Positions 20,673 to 32,783 of a stretch of 64,000 nucleotides of DNA are shown here, piece after piece. Positions within the stretch are counted from its first letter, which is position 1, and every line of letters begins with the position of its first letter. The position numbers and the translations under genes are program-made. The notes beneath the pieces were generated by a model. It searched no databases. It worked only from the letters and a program-made list of their open reading frames with translations, and was not told the origin of the DNA. Source of the DNA: Omphiscola glabra (Eukaryota > Mollusca > Gastropoda > Lymnaeidae); assembly GCA_964017045.1 (NCBI GenBank), contig OZ024799.1:33533736-33597735 (forward strand). Reading direction: 5' to 3'.

Positions 20673-21234
20673 TTTCAGTGATATATATTTCTTTATTCGT
20701 TAATTTATAGAGTAGTTAATCATTGAATTGGATAGAGAATGAAAAAATACATGAAGTTTCATCTTTTAACATTTTAATTACCGAGTTGTAAAAAATCGAT
20801 GCCAAAACCAGCAGTAATGAAAGGGTTAAATGCAAAAAAAAACCCAAAAAAAACCAACAATATTTTATTTATTTATTAATTAAATTGAACATTTAAACAA
20901 ATCCACTCGTTTCCTCTTTGAAAACTAATGATAAGTCATGATAAGTCATGATAAGCCATCTCCCATTATTATGTATGAATTGCGGCCATTCTAAATCACC
21001 ATCACTCTATAAATTAATTTATAGTTTTGCTCATTCGATTTCTCCGCTTTGTTTTCAAGTTGATTATTATAAGAGGGGAAAAAAATCCTTGTTTTCTTAC
21101 ATTGTTTGGTTCCAAATGTTTGAGGCCTTAACGTGTGCTATTTAGAACGCCTCTGCCTCTTATGTCATCACTGAAGGTGAGATCAAACAAATGGTGACAA
21201 CGCTAAATGACGCAGGCAACTACAAGACTCGCGG
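20673..21234. other. Unique AT-rich spacer
   Basis: Contains a short triplication of ATGATAAGTC near 20930-20955. A 65-codon frame at 20948-21145 shows no domain. Confidence 0.45.
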
Positions 21235-21756
21235 TTACGCTGAAATCCGAGGGACCCGTAACCTTACGCTGAAATCCGAGGGACCCGTAACCTTACGCTG
21301 AAATCCGAGGGACCCGTAACCTTACGCTGAAATCCGAGGGACCCGTAACCTTACGCTGACATCCGAGGGACCCGTAACCTTACGCTGAAATCCGAGGGAC
21401 CCGTAACCTTACGCTGAAATCCGAGGGACCCGTAACCTTACACTGAAATCCGAGGGACCCGTAACCTTACGCTGAAATCCGAGGGACCCGTAACCTTATG
21501 CTGAAATTCGAGGGACCCGTAACCTTACGCTGAAATCCGAGGGACCCGTAAACTTACGCTGAAATCCGAGGGACCCGTAACCTTACGCTGAAATCCGAGG
21601 GACCCGTAACCTTACGCTGAAATCCGAGGGACCCGTAACCTTACGCTGAAATCCGAGGGACCCGTAACCTTACACTGAAATCCTAGGGACCCGTAACCTT
21701 ACGCTGAAATCCGAGGGACCCGTAACCTTACGCTGAAATCCGAGGGACCCGTAACC
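21235..21756. repeat. 29-bp minisatellite, 18 copies
   Basis: The unit contains CTTACGCTGAAATCCGAGGG followed by ACCCGTAAC. Variants are single substitutions (GACATCC, CACTGAAA, TATGCTG, AATTCG, CCTAGG). The unit is not a multiple of three and has no long frame. Confidence 0.97.
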
Positions 21757-22230
21757 ACAACATGTTGACTGCGCTTACAGTGGCCAGGTCCAGTGTTGAC
21801 AGAATAAAATTTCCGTCCAAAAAGATAACGCGCTTATTATACACTTTAGCATTTTATTATTATTGTCTCTTCCCACCCCCCCCCCCCCCACCAATATTTT
21901 TCACAAAGTGGGGGTAATTGACTTATGTTCGCCGATCACCGTTTTAAAGGGGGTCATCGATAATTCAGTACCACTAGGGTGGAGGGGTCAAAAGAAAGTA
22001 TATAAATATAAAAAACACGAGCCGCGAGAAAGTGGATTCGAAGAGCTCATGCGTAGATTCTTCATCATGTGATAATCGGTCGCATATATACCCGTGGCTG
22101 GAGCCACAAGTGTCAGTGTCAGTGTTTTAATAACTGAATAAAATAATTAAAATCAGTTACGCTTCTCAGCTAAAAACGTATCCACAGAATAGAGAACAAA
22201 TTGTGTTCACAGCCACGCTGAAGACAGATT
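21757..22230. other. Unique spacer with a 14-C run
   Basis: C-run at 21876-21889. The open frame at 21863-22072 crosses it and has no domain. Nothing else recognised. Confidence 0.45.
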
Positions 22231-22392
22231 GCGGTAAGCCGTTATGAGCAAGTGTGGATTAGCCGTGATGCGTGGGTTCTTATGCCGTGATGCGCAAGTG
22301 TGGATTAGCCGTGATGCGCAAGTGTGGATTAGCAATTATGCGCAAGTGTGGATTAGCCGTGATGCGCAAGTGTGGATTAGTCGTGATGCGTG
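22231..22392. repeat. 24-bp array, about 6 copies
   Basis: GCAAGTGTGGATTAGCCGTGATG-type units (24 bp), the first diverged. GATGCGTGGG marks a variant at both ends of the array. Confidence 0.9.
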
Positions 22393-23684
22393 GGGCCTTA
22401 TCCAGCAAAGACTGAAACATTTATCAATATCATTTTAGGAGATGTAAGGAGCGTGTAATTTTGTTTTGGTTGTTGCATAGCAAATACCAAAGAGGTTCAA
22501 TAGTGGCTAAGCGGTCAAGTTTAAGCAAAACACACTTTCAAGAAAAGATTACCTGGGGGGGGGGGGGGGGCATGAGTGAGTTAAGCACCTAAAATAAAGA
22601 GGTACTCATTCATAAAACTTAAAGATGTTTTAAAAAGCATGTATTACAAAAGATATTGGTTTTATCCGACCGTTTGTCTTACTCAGTGCATGCGCCTCTA
22701 AAACCCTCCAGAATACGGGGCTATTATAGATAAGGGGGGGGGGGCAGGAGAGCAGCCACAGCAATGCCCCTTGTAAGAAGTCAAAAATCATTGTTGATCC
22801 CAACCAACGGTCGATCAAGTGGTGTCTTCTCGACAAGACAGCAGAGATGGTAGCCCGCACGACCACTGTCCTGGCCGAATATTCGACCCGTACGCGATTC
22901 TCTCCGTAACACAGCCCCCCGTCCCCTTTAAAAGCAAGCAAATTGACATCTTAAGCTCCACCGAAAACAGCCGCCATATCCAGTCTGGCCCATAATTAAA
23001 GCGTTCGGGAATAGCGTTCTCGATCTAACTGCCATCAAGAATATTCTCTTTGCGTAGCAATTTTCCGACATAGCTTTTAGACCGGCGTCAATAATTAGAC
23101 CGGGGAAAAATAAAGATGCTGCTGTTAGCCCAATTTGCTCATAGCGAGACAAGGAACCACGAATTGCTGGAAAATTGGCGCAAATAGTTCCCCCCCCCCC
23201 CTCTCTCTCTCTCTTACTTTCTGCTTTCGTCCTACCCAACCCTCGTTCTAGGTCTCGAGGGATGAAGGAAAGAAAATGAATTTAAATGGTGGTAATGGGA
23301 GAGTTGAAGGAACTGAAGAGGGTTGGGAGGGGGTGGGGGGCATTAGATTCACCGTATGTTTCATTTTGAAACCAGAATATCAATTTGATATTTCTAAGTT
23401 GCCAAATGGGTACATGTTTTTGTTTTTTTTTTGGGGGGGGGGGGGGAAGGGGGTGTGCATGTAAATATTTGAAATAGAAGAGTTCTAATTCTGCCACTGC
23501 CGTATTGCTATACCTCCCTTTATCGAATTGTGCCATCTATTTGTGGGTAAAAATCATGTAATTCAGCACTGGTATGTAAGTGTTTCCAAAATGTAATTAT
23601 GTAATTGCGACCAACACTCTTACTTATCCTGATTAGGGCGGAAGAATAATTTATTTAATTACATTATAAATGACTGTGTGGCAC
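22393..23684. other. Unique, higher-complexity sequence
   Basis: About 1.3 kb. Contains a 16-G run at 22555-22570, another at 22735-22743, a C-run at 23190 and a T-run plus G-run at 23422-23446. Minus-strand frames at 22630-22941 and 22928-23239 (103 codons each) have no recognisable domain and cross homopolymers, so no gene is called. The segment 22750-23150 looks less repetitive than its surroundings. Confidence 0.45.
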
Positions 23685-23808
23685 TCTCCCTACCATATAT
23701 ATTGCACTCTCATTACCATATATATGGCAATCTCCCTACCATATAAATGGCACTCTCCCTACCATATTTATGACACTCTCCCTACCATATATATGGCTCA
23801 CTTCATAT
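23685..23808. repeat. 22-23-bp degenerate array
   Basis: CACTCTCCCTACCATATATAT-type units, about five, each with a small CCATATATGG-like palindrome. Confidence 0.85.
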
Positions 23809-23879
23809 ATATTGCTCTATGGTACATAGGACGCCAACTTCCTTCCAATCTATTCTCCTGTCTCACATTGGGCGCCAAT

Positions 23880-24155
23880 GGTTGCCGGAAATTTGATCGA
23901 AAGAAATTTCGTCGACAGAAAATTGATCGACGGATATTTGATCGAACGGTCGAATCTTTTTTTTAGTTCAAATGTTAAAATTTTCGTCAAATTTCTTCTT
24001 GAACGTACTATACTATATTGTAAAACAAAATAATGCGTTCAAATTGAAATTTGACGCAAAATTATAACGTGTAAACTAAAAAAAAAGATTCGACCAAATT
24101 TCCGTTCGATCAAATTTCCGTCGACGAAATTTCTTTCAATCAAATTTCCGGATAC
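23880..24155. mobile_element. 276-bp MULE-type MITE with 10-bp target duplication
   Basis: Long inverted repeats of about 80 bp: from the left GGTTGCCGGAAATTTGATCG, from the right reversed GTATCCGGAAATTTGATTG, both continuing through GAAAGAAATTTCGTCGAC and ending at GAATC plus a T-run. GGGCGCCAAT flanks it at 23870-23879 and 24156-24165. A 10-bp duplication and long terminal repeats fit a non-autonomous Mutator-like element. It has no coding capacity. Caution: the flanks belong to a local GCGCCAA-containing repeat, so the flanking match could be partly coincidental. Confidence 0.75.
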
Positions 24156-24165
24156 GGGCGCCAAT

Positions 24166-24529
24166 ACCCTTGTTATCTATGGCTTTGCGGCACATAGTGC
24201 GCCAGCGCCCTTCCAATCTATTCCTCAGTGGCACAATGTGCGCTAACTCCCTTCTTATATATGTTTGTGATCCACCAGGGTATCCAACACTATCTCCAAT
24301 CTACAACTTATCAGCGAATAACGTGAGATAGAAACATTAATCAAAATAGACTGTTACACAAATTGCAATTTTTTTGGCGGGTTTCCAATTATGAAGTTTC
24401 TTGTAATAAAATCAGACATAACCACCCCCTCCCCCTATTCCCCCCCCCCAAATTACCCCCTATTCCCCACCTCTATGGCCAGATGTGCTTCAATCGCCTT
24501 ATAAAGGTGGACATGGCGTAGGGTAGATG
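24166..24529. other. Unique spacer with remnants of a local repeat
   Basis: CACATAGTGCGCCAGCGCCC and a similar ACAATGTGCGCTAACTCCC (24190-24260) resemble ACATAGGACGCCAACTTCC at 23824, left of the MITE. The MITE therefore sits inside a short older repeat. Confidence 0.5.
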
Positions 24530-24537
24530 TATTAAAC

Positions 24538-24734
24538 CAGTGGTTCTCAACCTTTCTAATGTTGCGACCCTTTAATACAGTTCCTCATGTTGTGGCGACC
24601 CCCAACCACAAAATTATTTTCGTTGATACTTTATAACTGTAGAGCATATGTTTCTTCAGATGGTCTTAGGCGACCCGTGGAAAAGGGTCGTGCGACCCCC
24701 AAACGGGTCGCGACCCACAGGTTGAGAACCGATG
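24538..24734 (+). mobile_element. SPIN/URR1-like hAT miniature element, copy 1
   Basis: 197 bp from CAGTGGTTCTCAACC to GGTTGAGAACCGATG, with inverted repeats extending through GGGTCGCGACCCACAGG-type sequence. TATTAAAC flanks it exactly at 24530-24537 and 24735-24742, an 8-bp hAT target duplication. Internal landmarks are AATACAGTTCCTCATGTTG and GATGGTCTTAGGCGACCC. From memory this matches the SPIN/URR1 group of hAT-Charlie elements; a database comparison is needed. Non-coding. Confidence 0.85.
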
Positions 24735-24742
24735 TATTAAAC

Positions 24743-25576
24743 GAATGATCGTAATGGTCTATACGACGCCATTTTGTTTGTTAGACATCTCTAGTATCGC
24801 ATAACACCACTAGCTACATTATAATAGATGGCTAATGTATTAGCTTAAATTGATTATGCCTTTAACAGAGGCATCCGTCTTGGCGGCACGCTATGCGGTA
24901 TTTGTTGCTGTTGTTCCATTTTTGTCTTCGTCCCCCCCAAATTAAAAGGAGATGTATTGAAATTGATTGTTCAGACATTCGCTGAAATAACGTCCAGTAG
25001 ATTCACGTAATGCTGGGTCTTGATCGATCTGTGTTTGCGGCTTTCAAGCGTCATAGAGGAGTCGAAATCGGAGCTAAGTGTAGCAGAAGCGGTGGCGCTA
25101 AGCGTGTAGCTAAGCGTAGTGTAGATATAAGCGTTATAGTGTAGAGCTAAGCGGGTAGTTAAGCCCACGTGTAGCTAGGTGGGATCTAGGCACGAAGCCG
25201 GGCATTTAGAAAGGCGCAAAGCTAAACGTAGCGGAAAGTGTTCAGCTTGGCGTGGAATTAATTTTGGCGCTATATATGTGGGAGCTAGATGAAGAGCTGT
25301 TGCGCGTGGAGACACATACTTGGCTTGTTATTAAATTTGGGTAAGATCAAATTCCTTAATGTTTTGTTTACAAAATCCTTTAAAAATATATTTTGTTATA
25401 CGATTTATTAACGCGATGTAATTAATTATCGCAAAGAGTCAATGACTCGTGAATATTTTTAAAATCCTCTAAGTAACAACAGTTTTACATATACGATGCT
25501 GGACTAGGACACACTAGGTCTCGTGGGTTTACTTAAGTAGTCTTTCCACTTGTTCTGTTTATTACAGAATGGTAAG
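24743..25576. other. Unique spacer with a degenerate GCTAAGCGTGTA region
   Basis: From about 25073 to 25290, words such as GCTAAGCGTGTAGCTAAGCG recur irregularly (old 10-13-bp repeat). No domain is seen in the 65-codon minus frame at 24971-25168. Confidence 0.45.
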
Positions 25577-25764
25577 TAGCGGTTCTCAGACTGTGGGTCG
25601 CGACCCCTTTGGGGGTCGAACGACCTTTACACGGGGGTCACCTAAGACCATAGGAAAACACATATGTATGAAGTAGCAACGAAAATGATTTTTTGGTTGG
25701 GGGTCACGACATCATGAGGAACTTTATTAAGGGGTCGCGGCACTAGGAAAGTTGAGAACCACTG
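25577..25764 (-). mobile_element. SPIN/URR1-like hAT miniature element, copy 2
   Basis: 188 bp, opposite orientation to copy 1. It begins TAGCGGTTCTCAGACTGTGG, followed by a GGGTCGCGACCCC segment, and ends GTTGAGAACCACTG. It includes TGAAGTAGCAACGAAAATGA and CATGAGGAACTTTATTAAGG, complementary to copy 1 landmarks. No clear target duplication. Confidence 0.8.
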
Positions 25765-26688
25765 TACTAGAGGATATAACCAGTAGCAGGGGTGCTTAGC
25801 CTGTATTCAGAAAACCCCGAGATGATATGCGTCTATCTAGATAGGTGATATTCTGAAATGCATTGTTTTAAAAAGTGTACTTTCATATGTTTATACTGAC
25901 TGCAATTTTAATGTTCAACTTATAAAGGGTCAACATCTCAGTTGTTTTGGTGCAAAGACACACACTTAAGCTGTCTCCTATTTCAAGTAAATGTCATTAA
26001 ACCGGAAGTGATTCTTGAAATTTTTCCGAGACAGCCACCCGCCAATTTCCTGAACAAACACGGAAGGAACGGCGCTTCATTAACGTTCAGACGTGGTTTA
26101 AGAGTGCAGGTTGATCTACTGACCATCCACTCGCGCAGTCCAGCTCTAAACAGTCTCCCCCCGACCGTAATTTAAGACAGCCATTTCCTTTATTTGCTCA
26201 AATATTATCGCCGACAATGAAAGTCACTCGAAAAAATCTTGAAGAGCGGGCCCTGTTGTCGCAAGTTCGATCATTCTGGCAGGAAGACAAAGAGGCCCCC
26301 GGCTGAAATTAGGAACAAAAAGAAGGGCGCTGCATTCATCTTGAGCCACAATAAGACAGGCCAGGGTTGACAAGCTATTTTTTTACTGGGGGGTAACAGA
26401 TGAAGGCTAATAAAATATTTAACACAAATACCGTTAGCGGCAATTTTCAGACCCGATCCCCGAGGTATCGATCTTGTCCCAGAGAAGTCGGTTTTCATTC
26501 CGTTGGGGGGTGGAAAGGCTGGCTGTGAATATATTATAATGTTACGACACTTGGGATTTTGATTCCAGATTTCAAAGCCAACATACAGTATCAAATGCAT
26601 TTTTTAAAAATTATAATTTAAATTTTTTTTATTTTTTTTGGTTATGCAACGTCTATTCTATCAATGGAATGACTGTAATCTGATATTC
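25765..26688. other. Unique, high-complexity sequence
   Basis: About 0.9 kb without arrays. Short frames at 25942-26175 (plus) and 26271-26600 (minus) have no recognisable domains. The segment 25980-26500 is comparatively GC-rich and non-repetitive, and could hold conserved non-coding sequence. Confidence 0.4.
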
Positions 26689-26777
26689 AAACGATTCTCC
26701 ACCTGTGGGTCACCATCCCTTTGGAGGGTCGAATAACCCTTACACAGGGGTCGTCTAAGGAATGATGAGAAGCACTG
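26689..26777 (-). mobile_element. SPIN/URR1-like copy 3, internally deleted
   Basis: 89 bp: ACGATTCTCCACCTGTGGGT, a GGAGGGTCGAATAACCC segment, ACAGGGGTCGTCTAAGG, then directly ATGATGAGAAGCACTG. The middle part is missing. The end sequences are more diverged than in the other copies. Confidence 0.65.
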
Positions 26778-27145
26778 TGCTATAATCTGTTTCGATATTT
26801 TATTATCTTACACAGGGCCAACTTTTAACGAGACCCTTCACTGATAATTCACGATACCCACCAAACCTAACTGATTATAAAAGAGTTGGACCGCTTGAGT
26901 CGCATAATTACGACACAATTTAAGCTGTAAATAAATCAGTATATAGTTAATCTTTAATTATGTGAAGACAAAAAAGACATATAAGACTTTACAATATAAT
27001 ACATTTAAAGTTAATTTTGCATAATATATACATTTAATTGACATATTTCCTACATATTACAAAATTGAAAGACAAAATAAAGAAAGACAAAAAGCTGAGT
27101 ACCAGTCCCCCAGTAAAGCAAAGAGCAACAAGAAAGAGGGTGGAC

Positions 27146-27283
27146 GTCTAATCTAATCTAATATATCTATCTATATATCTATTTAATCTATCTAATCAAT
27201 TTAATCTATCTAATCTATTTAATCTATCTAATCTATTTAATCTATCTAATCTATCTAATCTATCTAATCTATCTAATCTATAA
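27146..27283. repeat. ATCTA/TAATC microsatellite
   Basis: Mixed ATCTATCTA, TAATC and TTTAATC words over about 140 bp. Confidence 0.9.
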
Positions 27284-27377
27284 TTTTGACACATATTCAA
27301 TTTGTTTAATATTAATCGTAGAATATCATTTTGTAAAAAAGTTTGAATTATTTCAGGTTAGCCCACACTAAGAAACC

Positions 27378-27563
27378 ATTATCGTATCTCAGGGTAGCCA
27401 AAACTCAAGAGGAGCTATCAAATCTCAGGGTAGCCAAAACTTAAGAGGAGCTATCAAATCTCAGGGTATGCAAAACTTAAGAGGAGCTATCAAATCTCAG
27501 GGTAGCCAAAACTTAAGAGGAGCTATCAAATCTCAGGGTAGCCAAAACTCAAGAACCGCTATC
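27378..27563. repeat. 36-bp array, 5 copies
   Basis: The unit contains ATCTCAGGGTAGCCAAAACT followed by TAAGAGGAGCTATCAA. Middle copies are nearly identical; the outer ones are diverged. Confidence 0.94.
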
Positions 27564-28084
27564 GATGTTGTGACGCGCGACGTAAAATTTTGAGGCAGGA
27601 TTATCTACACCTTCTTCGTATTCTTCAAAACTAGCCCCCCCCCCCCCCCTTTCTTTTCAATCTGTAACTAATACGACACATTACAGTCTCATCTGTTGAT
27701 ATTGACACAACAGGCACGCAGACACAGGAAATAATAAACTTAAAAAATGCGAGATATCTTGTCGCAGAGCGACACAAAAAATGTGAAAAATCGAATGTCT
27801 TATTACAAATTTTTTATAAAAATATAAAAAAAACACCAACATCTAACGAATCCGGCTCGGGGCGTCACGCCCTGACTGCTTTCATATGTAATCTTGAAAT
27901 ATTGCAATTCATTATATTTTTATAATTATTTTTTTTTCTCTCTGCAGAAGACATGACGCCTTTTCCTGTCTCGGCATGGAGCGTTCCATTAGAGTCTGAT
28001 CGCTCTTCCCATTTAAGGCATTCATTTAAACGAAAGTAGCTGTTGCTAGTATCCAGCGTAGGAATATTCACCGCGGTTTGATGT
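27564..28084. other. Unique spacer with a 15-C run
   Basis: C-run at 27635-27649. A T-rich tract ending TCTCTCTGCAG at 27937-27947 looks like a 3' splice site, but the following open frame is only 26 codons and unrecognised, so no exon is called. Confidence 0.4.
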
Positions 28085-28382
28085 CAAATATTTTTCATTC
28101 TATGATGTTAACTATATCTCAATCTATGATGTCAAATATTGATAAAGCTATGATGTTTAATATCATTCAATTTAATATTATATGATGTCAAATATCGTAC
28201 ATTTGATATTGACAAATATTGCTCAATCTACAATGTCAAATATTGCTCAATCTATGATAACAAATATTGCTCAATCTATGATAACAAATATTGCTCAATC
28301 TATAACAAATATTGCTCAATCTATAACAAATATTGCTCAATCTATAACAAATATTGCTCAATCTATGATGTAAAATATTGCC
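28085..28382. repeat. 21-24-bp array (AATATTGCTCAATCTATGAT)n
   Basis: About 12 copies. Left copies are diverged (TCAAATATT variants); right copies come in a 24-bp form with GATAACA and a 21-bp form with AACA only. Confidence 0.9.
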
Positions 28383-30204
28383 CATGCTCATATTGACTTA
28401 ATCACAAGCACAGTCGGGGCGAAACTGAAGATTACTGCGATGTGACGTAAGTTTCTTTAAATTGTCGCATATTAGAAGACAACTCTTAAATATTTTCTCT
28501 CCCCTTGGTTTTTCTTTTAAGGGAACAAAGTCTTTAAAATTTAAAACAAAGGCAATCATTCTTTAAGCTATATTTTTCAGCCAACATTTGAATGTATGGC
28601 ATCTTCCGAACACGCATTCGCATACTCTGAGGTTTTGTTAATGAAATATTTCTTCTAACATATTAAAAGTCTCACGACGAAGAACCGTTCCTTTAATTCT
28701 TGCTTATATGCAGACATTCTATAAAACAGCACAACCTCTCCCCATCTTCCTTGCTTTTGGTATTTCAACGCAAGCAAATTGTATGTGATCGTGTATTTCT
28801 GACAGAAAGACAACTAACATCTCAGAACCCCGGCCCGTACAGGGATTTTTTTTAAAAAATGACAACAACAAAAAACGATAATAAAAAGAAAAAAACATCC
28901 CCCCCCCCCCAAGACAAAGGGATATTCGTGTATTCGCAGAATAATCCCTGTCACATCACACTGACAGCCGGATATTACGTGACAACGAATATGCATGGAT
29001 GATATAAAGATGCACGTGCCGGCCCGTCCGGCAGACAGCACGGTCCCCGGTCAGAATAATGGGCGCAAACCTCCAGTGTGATTGCCCGTGGATGGGAGCC
29101 CCCAACTGTGTCCAGCGAGAAGCTCCAAGACATAATGGACTTAGTTATCCACGGTATCGGACCGGCAGAGGAACGCGAATTCCTATTTCGACTCCATCCC
29201 TTTGCGTTATCGACTCAAACCCTGTTGTGATGATGCGTAGAGACTTACATAAAATCGCAAATCTTTCTTATAACTGACAACATGTCTAAGAAGAAGACTC
29301 TGACTCCACCGTAAAGAGGTGGCTTTATGACTCCGACTCAGTAACAGCAACAGCGAGTATTTGTGGAATTGGCCTGCGACCTAGTCCAGGCTCCGTGTCA
29401 GTCGCCCCTAGAAGCACGAATTATTGGTTGCACCGATCAAGTGGACTAATTTAGTCAAACACGATTTGCCTCCCTTTGCTCCATTCGAAGCATTAGAACT
29501 ACTAAGTGTCACGCCAGACCTGTGCACGGTTCACCTCACCCGTCAATCATACCCCGTGTCAAGTCACAGGAGAGTCAGGCCGTCGCTGTCAAACAAAAGG
29601 AAACGCTAAGGCTTTTCCACTCCAAATTTATTAATCCATTCTCTTCTTGTGTTCAACAACGTAATACGGCGTCTAAAAGATTGTATTTTTAAAATCTTAT
29701 TTGATGTACTGTGATATGCAGGTTTGTTCAATATTTACTTGCATAAGTACGGTAATCGGACTTTGCTTTAAGTCAATACACTGCAGAAATAACAAATAAG
29801 GACATGACATTAAAAAAAAATTAAAGTCAGTTATTGCAAATTTTTGGGGCTTTAAAGAAATCGATTTCTCTGTCATTTCAAATAAGTTTATGTACGAAAA
29901 ATGGCCTTGACTTTTGCTAAAGTGTTAAAATGTTACTTCCTGTTCTAAGGGCGATGAGAAGTCAATTTAACAAATCAGCCCCACATCGTAAAAGGAAACA
30001 ACAAACTTTGTCTTGTTTCCAACGTGAATGTATTGGATCTCGTGGAGGTAGACTTACTTCCTCTTACGGGAAATGATACTAAACACGCAAACGTTGGCTT
30101 GTAAACCGGACAGTATAAAATTCTGTACACGTAATTTAACTAACAATAAAGCAACAACAAAATAAAAACACACACTTATAACTTCAGGGATATTAAATAC
30201 AAAA
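28383..30204. other. Long unique segment, no gene recognised
   Basis: About 1.8 kb without arrays. A C-run lies near 28899. Short frames at 28814-29041, 29059-29277 and 29424-29609 show no domains. The part at 28980-29610 is more GC-rich than its surroundings and could include conserved non-coding or exon sequence, which cannot be judged without comparison. Confidence 0.4.
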
Positions 30205-30368
30205 CATTCATAACCCAACCCTCACCAGGGTGTTACATTCATTACCCAACCCTCACCAGGGTGTTACATTCATTACCCAACCCTCACCAGGGTGTTACAT
30301 TCATTACCCAACCCTCACCAGGGTGTTACATTCATTACCCAACCCTCACCAGGGTGTTACATTCATTA
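30205..30368. repeat. 31-bp array with a hairpin per unit, 5 copies
   Basis: The unit contains CATTACCCAACCCTCACCAG and GGTGTTACATT. ACCCT and AGGGT around CACC can form a 5-bp stem in every copy. Copies are almost identical. Confidence 0.95.
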
Positions 30369-32049
30369 AACCCAAAGGTCTCCGTCATGGGGTGATATAA
30401 TCTTTAGTATTTTTCGCGATGATGCCCTCCCTCACGCGGTTATTACCCGGCACGAAAGCATCTTGTCACACGTCATCCTCCACGCCTGACAGTGGTCCAC
30501 AAAATTTAAGCATTCAGTTGTGGAATCATTGACAATATAATGCCAGCTCTGTTTTGTTTTTGTTGTTTTTATGACGGTGGGGGGAGGGGGGGGGGTAAAA
30601 ATGGAGATTACTGGGAGCTAGAACTATTCTCAAAGCATGGTAAAAATAAAAAAAATACCAATTAAAAGATTATATTTTTCCCTCATAGGATGTTCAGTTG
30701 TAAACCTTTACTAAACTTTGATTGCAGGCATAACCTGTTGTCATATCATAGTATTATTGCAAGGTTATTGACGAAGTCAATTGGTATATTTAGTTATGTT
30801 TACCCTGTACAGATAATGTAATGACACATTGGGGGGGGGGGGGTGGGGGGTCATGTTTATACTGCACTTCGTTCAAAATTGATCTGAGAATAAGTTTCTC
30901 AAAACGTTTTTTTACAATAGAAGTAAGTGCGACAGGGCGTAAGTCGTTATTGAAAGTTACCTTTTTTTTTCCTTTGCAATTGGTATGATTTCTTGCAACA
31001 TGGTAAACATGGTATCATACAGGCTGCTACTGTAGCGTTAACCTGTTACCGTACATAGTAAAAGAGTGGTCGAAGTTGTAACAGGCCTCTTGTCCGCCTA
31101 AGATGACTTCGACTCAGGCTCTGGTTAAAACGTCTTCAACACAGTGGACAGCTTCTATAACATAACAACTTCAGTCCAACCCGGCTGCATTAAATTAATT
31201 ACCGGTCCGGATTCCAGGCACCGAGTCCTCCATCATCATCTCCTGGCATCCCCTTCCACCACCCCCCTCCCACACCCCTGTCCCCCAAACATCCTCACGA
31301 GTCCGAGCTCCATGGCTCCGGTTCTGAAAATGATGTTGTTATGCTGAGATTTGCATATTTGGTCAATCCCGCCTGCTGCCCCGGGGGGGTTATCTCAACG
31401 AAGAGCTCCGGCCATTATTCCATGTCCACAGCGCTCACAACCGTATCCCTCTGAGCGGGGGAGCCCGGGGCCATTTCTATGCAGATGTAGGCCGGTAGAC
31501 GGGCCGGCTATAGACTACGGTGGACGCCTTTACGGCTTGTTGATACTCCCAGACACGGCACTGCCGGCTGTCGGCGTTGTTAGTCCGGCAATAAAAAGTC
31601 GCCTTACACTGGACAATTATAACCGTGAGCACAGATTCTGCCGCGGTCAGTTGTGTGTAGGTCACTCGCAGGGGTCAATCAAGGCTGACCGGCCCGTCGG
31701 GCATAGAAAAACACACTACATTTATTTTATGGTTTGCATGGGAATAGTGGCAGAAACATGACCTTTTGACCTTGGCCTTGGGTGGTTCGATATTTTTTTA
31801 AGGTTTTCCCACCTTCCATGACCAGCAGACGACTATTGTTCGTTAATGAGATTTTGCATTTGTGATATTAGTTTAGTATAATTTCTTATGTCTTCTCAAA
31901 GCCAAAACTAAAATAGTATGCTGATTAGCGCGAGCTTTTATACCTTGTTCCCTTATGGCAGTCTTTCATCAAATGAGTCACTGAGTCACTGAGTCGTTGA
32001 GTCACTTAGTCACCATTCTTCTTCTACTTCTTTGCCTCTTCAGCTCTCC
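30369..32049. other. Unique segment with a GC-rich island
   Basis: Contains G-runs near 30588 and 30831-30842. The segment 31150-31700 is GC-rich, with CCACC/CCCC tracts and a POU-type octamer ATTTGCAT at 31349-31356. The 136-codon frame at 31351-31761 has no recognisable domain and its minus strand is also partly open, so it is not called. A short GAGTCACT repeat lies at 31974-32012. Confidence 0.4.
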
Positions 32050-32332
32050 GTTAACAATTTCTTTAAATTCCCAGTGGAACATAGGACATTAACAATTTCT
32101 TTCAACTACCAGTGGAGCATAGGACATTAACAATTTCTTTCAACTACCAGTGGAACATAGGACATTAACAATTTCTTTCAACTACCAGTGGAGCATAGGA
32201 CATTAAAAATTTCTTTCAACTACCAGTGGAGCATAGGACATTAACAATTTCTTTCAACTACCAGTGGATCATAGGACATTAACAATTTCTTTCAATTCCC
32301 AGTGGAACATAGGACATTAACAATTTCTTTCT
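32050..32332. repeat. 38-bp array, about 7 copies
   Basis: The unit contains ACATTAACAATTTCTTTCAA followed by CTACCAGTGGAACATAGG; variants are GAGC/GAAC/GATC and TTCCC for CTACC at the outer copies. Confidence 0.94.
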
Positions 32333-32474
32333 AACCCTTCCTCTCTTCAGCTATCCTCTCTAACTCTTTCCAGTTCTTGTTACAAATTTGTTACATCTTT
32401 TCGTGATCTCTTCTCCAGGTTTTTTTAGGTCTTCCCCTTGATCCTCGAGGGTTCCGTACTAGAGCTTGTATTGT

Positions 32475-32783
32475 TATATACCATGTCACCCCTGAACAGT
32501 ACTTTTCTAGCTATGTACCGTGTCACCCCTGAACAGTACTTTTCTAGCTATGTACCGTGTCACCCCTGAACAGTACTTTTCTAGCTATGTACCGTGTCAC
32601 CCCTGAACAGTACTTTTCTAGCTATGTACCGTGTCACCCCTGAACAGTACTTTTCTAGCTATGTACCGTGTCACCCCTGAACAGTACTTTTCTAGCTATG
32701 TACCGTGTCACCCCTGAACAGTACTTTTCTAGCTATGTACCGTGTCACCCCTGAACAGTACTTTTCTAGCTATGTACCGTGTC
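32475..32783. repeat. 37-bp array, about 8 copies
   Basis: The unit contains TATGTACCGTGTCACCCCTG followed by AACAGTACTTTTCTAGC. Apart from the first copy the units are identical by eye. Confidence 0.96.

Noticed and set aside
22630..23239. Two overlapping minus-strand frames of 103 codons
   Set aside because: They cross long G/C runs, overlap each other in different frames and show no domain.
27934..28040. 3' splice site and terminal exon (T-rich tract then CTCTCTGCAG)
   Set aside because: The following frame is 26 codons with no similarity I know, and T-rich tracts are common in this DNA.
31351..31761. 136-codon frame in a GC-rich island
   Set aside because: No recognisable domain; the minus strand is also partly open, and GC-rich DNA has fewer stops by chance.
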